From Pseudoclavibacter sp. RFBB5 (GTDB taxonomy: Bacteria > Actinomycetota > Actinomycetes > Actinomycetales > Microbacteriaceae): 64,000 bases of DNA. Shown here piece by piece: positions 62,920 to 64,000 of the stretch (the first letter of the stretch is position 1; each line of letters opens with the position of its first letter). The translations under genes were made by a program, and so were the position numbers. Under the pieces are notes generated by a model. The model searched no databases. It saw only the letters and a list, made by a program, of their open reading frames with translations, and was not told where the DNA came from. The stretch is from assembly GCF_002931555.1 (NCBI RefSeq), contig NZ_PSTZ01000006.1:1-64000 (forward strand), given 5' to 3'.

Positions 62920-64000
62920 ATGGGCAAGAAGACTGGCAAGAAGGCTCGGGTCGAACGACCAGATGCCACGCAGGGCGGCCCTCGGGCGAAGGTCAAGAAA
63001 GAGCGTGTGCAGCCGCCGAAGTCGGTGCAGCGACCGGCCTCAGCTGGCACGTCATCGCTCGTGACGACGCTCGAACCGATCGTCGTCGCGGATCCGGCGA
63101 CGCTGAAGGACCCGACGGACAAGACGAAGTCCGAGGACAAGAAGAAGTCCAAGGACAGCAAGAAGTCCAAGGACAGCAAGAAGCTCAGCGACGAGAAGAC
63201 ATCTCAGGACAAGACGAAGTCCACGGACGAGAAGAAGTCCACGGACGAGAAGAAGTCCACGGGCGAGAAGAAGTCCAAGGGCGAGAAGAAGTCCAAGGAG
63301 AAGAAGAAGCCGAAGGGCGACAAGAAGTCCAAGGCTGAGACGGTCCAGGCGGAGGGCTCCGGGCTGGTCGAGGCTGCTCCGAAGTCCGGTGCGACGAAGG
63401 GCCGCAAGTCGGGCGCAGGCGAACGGACGCATATCCTGCGCGATGCGGCGCTCCTCACCGATGAGGGCGACGACGCCCACGGGTTCGCTCGACTCATCAG
63501 GGCCATGCCCGGGATCGTCGCGCTCGTCGAACAGCACGAGACGGCGGTGCATCGTGCGGTCTTCGACAGCTACGTGACCGCGGTCGTCGAGCACGGCGTC
63601 GACGCCGCCGACCTCGGCCCCATCGACATCCGCACGGCAGCGCCGAGAACGGCGGAGGGTGGCGCGCCCGTCGCCGCGGAAGCGCGTGACGACGAGTCTG
63701 CGGTCAGAGGCGTGGAGTCCGCCCGCTCGGTGCGTGCGGGCCGTGGGCGCCGCCCTTCCGGGATCAACAGCGCCGAGACGGTCGACGGGCCTTCGCCCGC
63801 CTCGACGCCGCCCAACAAGAGAGCGTCGTCCTCTGGCTCTGGCTCGAATGGAGACCAGGTGCGCAGCCCCCGCAGCACCGTCCGCGCCTCAACGCGAGCC
63901 CGCGCAGGCCAGGGGCGTGCTTCGACTTCCCAGATGTCGTCGGAGACGGCCACGGACGAACGCACGGGCACCGCCCCGATCGCATCCCGCACGAGGGCCG
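62920..64000 (+). CDS. Lysine-rich repeat protein, open at the window edge
   Basis: At least 360 residues, no stop before the right edge. ATG 62920 (MGKKTGKKARVERPD); GTG 62911 in frame is an alternative. A very basic segment (about 68-145) consists of KKS-x-x-E/D units such as STDEKKSTDEKKSTGEKKS, resembling histone H1-like or HupB-type tails. After it is a compact, less charged block (about 169-225: THILRDAALLTDEGDDAHGF, RLIRAMPGIVALVEQHETAVHRAVFDSYV), then a Ser/Arg/Ala disordered region. Likely a nucleic-acid-binding or nucleoid protein, by composition only. I do not recognise a family. Confidence 0.65.
   Translation, partial: MGKKTGKKARVERPDATQGGPRAKVKKERVQPPKSVQRPASAGTSSLVTTLEPIVVADPATLKDPTDKTKSEDKKKSKDSKKSKDSKKLSDEKTSQDKTKSTDEKKSTDEKKSTGEKKSKGEKKSKEKKKPKGDKKSKAETVQAEGSGLVEAAPKSGATKGRKSGAGERTHILRDAALLTDEGDDAHGFARLIRAMPGIVALVEQHETAVHRAVFDSYVTAVVEHGVDAADLGPIDIRTAAPRTAEGGAPVAAEARDDESAVRGVESARSVRAGRGRRPSGINSAETVDGPSPASTPPNKRASSSGSGSNGDQVRSPRSTVRASTRARAGQGRASTSQMSSETATDERTGTAPIASRTRA
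63121..63335 (+). repeat. Degenerate 18-bp tandem repeat encoding KKS-x-x-E/D
   Basis: Units like TCCACGGACGAGAAGAAG recur, nearly identical at 63216-63290 and more diverged outside. They encode the lysine-rich segment of the right-edge gene. Confidence 0.75.

Noticed and set aside
62862-63338. 158-codon frame with QEEVQG/REEVHG repeats
   Set aside because: It ends within the repeat, while the +1-shifted frame from 62920 stays open to the window edge and makes the coherent KKS repeat protein.

Overview
The window is a high-GC, gene-dense chromosomal segment from an actinobacterium, most like the family Microbacteriaceae. The evidence is gene order: rpsP-khpA-rimM-trmD, rplS-lepB-rnhB-DUF2469, yraN-comM-dprA-xerC, rpsB-tsf-pyrH-frr-cdsA and ligA-gatCAB. 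GlgE, Rpf-type muralytic enzymes, DivIVA-domain proteins, an LAxTG surface protein and many leaderless promoters fit as well. I cannot name a genus. I see no tRNA, rRNA, IS element, prophage or CRISPR array.

Layout. 1-2.4 kb (minus): promoter-proximal end of a myo-inositol catabolic operon (iolC, an aldolase-like barrel protein, mmsA running off the left edge), with a repressor-type operator inside its promoter. 2.4-3.9 kb: YbdK-type carboxylate-amine ligase and a tiny membrane protein. 4-10 kb: ribosome and RNA maturation genes, signal peptidase I, RNase HII, interrupted by a minus-strand map gene and a membrane protein. 10-16 kb: DNA processing (RecQ-like helicase fused to a phosphoribosyltransferase-like tail, YraN, ComM, DprA). 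15.8-18.5 kb: a divergent MarR/MMPL exporter pair inserted before xerC. 19.4-22 kb: hexanucleotide repeats, an LAQTG-anchored surface protein and a degenerate M23 (LytM) protein. 22-27.3 kb: rpsB, tsf, pyrH, frr, cdsA and a protein with four DivIVA-type motifs.

27.4-29.7 kb holds three tandem secreted muralytic enzymes (transglycosylase, Rpf, transglycosylase) that share an unnamed N-terminal motif and a promoter repeat. 29.8-33 kb: small zinc-type protein plus alpha/beta hydrolase, a zinc-ribbon metallopeptidase and an AI-2E-family permease. 33-38.3 kb: a long coiled-coil DivIVA-domain protein, divergent from a large multi-segment membrane protein that overlaps a YbbN-type thioredoxin/TPR gene. 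38.3-45.1 kb (minus): glgX, glgE, glgB for alpha-glucan metabolism.

45.2-54.2 kb: a cysteine desulfurase and mnmA, normally partners in tRNA thiolation, separated by a 6.5-kb block of exporters and regulators (ABC exporter, two MFS proteins, TetR, membrane-anchored HTH protein). 54.2-62.8 kb: membrane protein, ligA with an insertion, a DUF6882-like protein with a Gln/Pro/Gly repeat tail, and gatC-gatA-gatB. The last kilobase is an open-ended gene for a lysine-rich repeat protein.

The strongest candidates for new biology are the RecQ-phosphoribosyltransferase fusion beside comM/dprA, the three-gene muralytic array with its shared N-terminal module and promoter repeat, the M23 protein lacking both catalytic histidines beside a surface protein with an altered thioester domain, and the lysine-rich repeat gene at the right edge.
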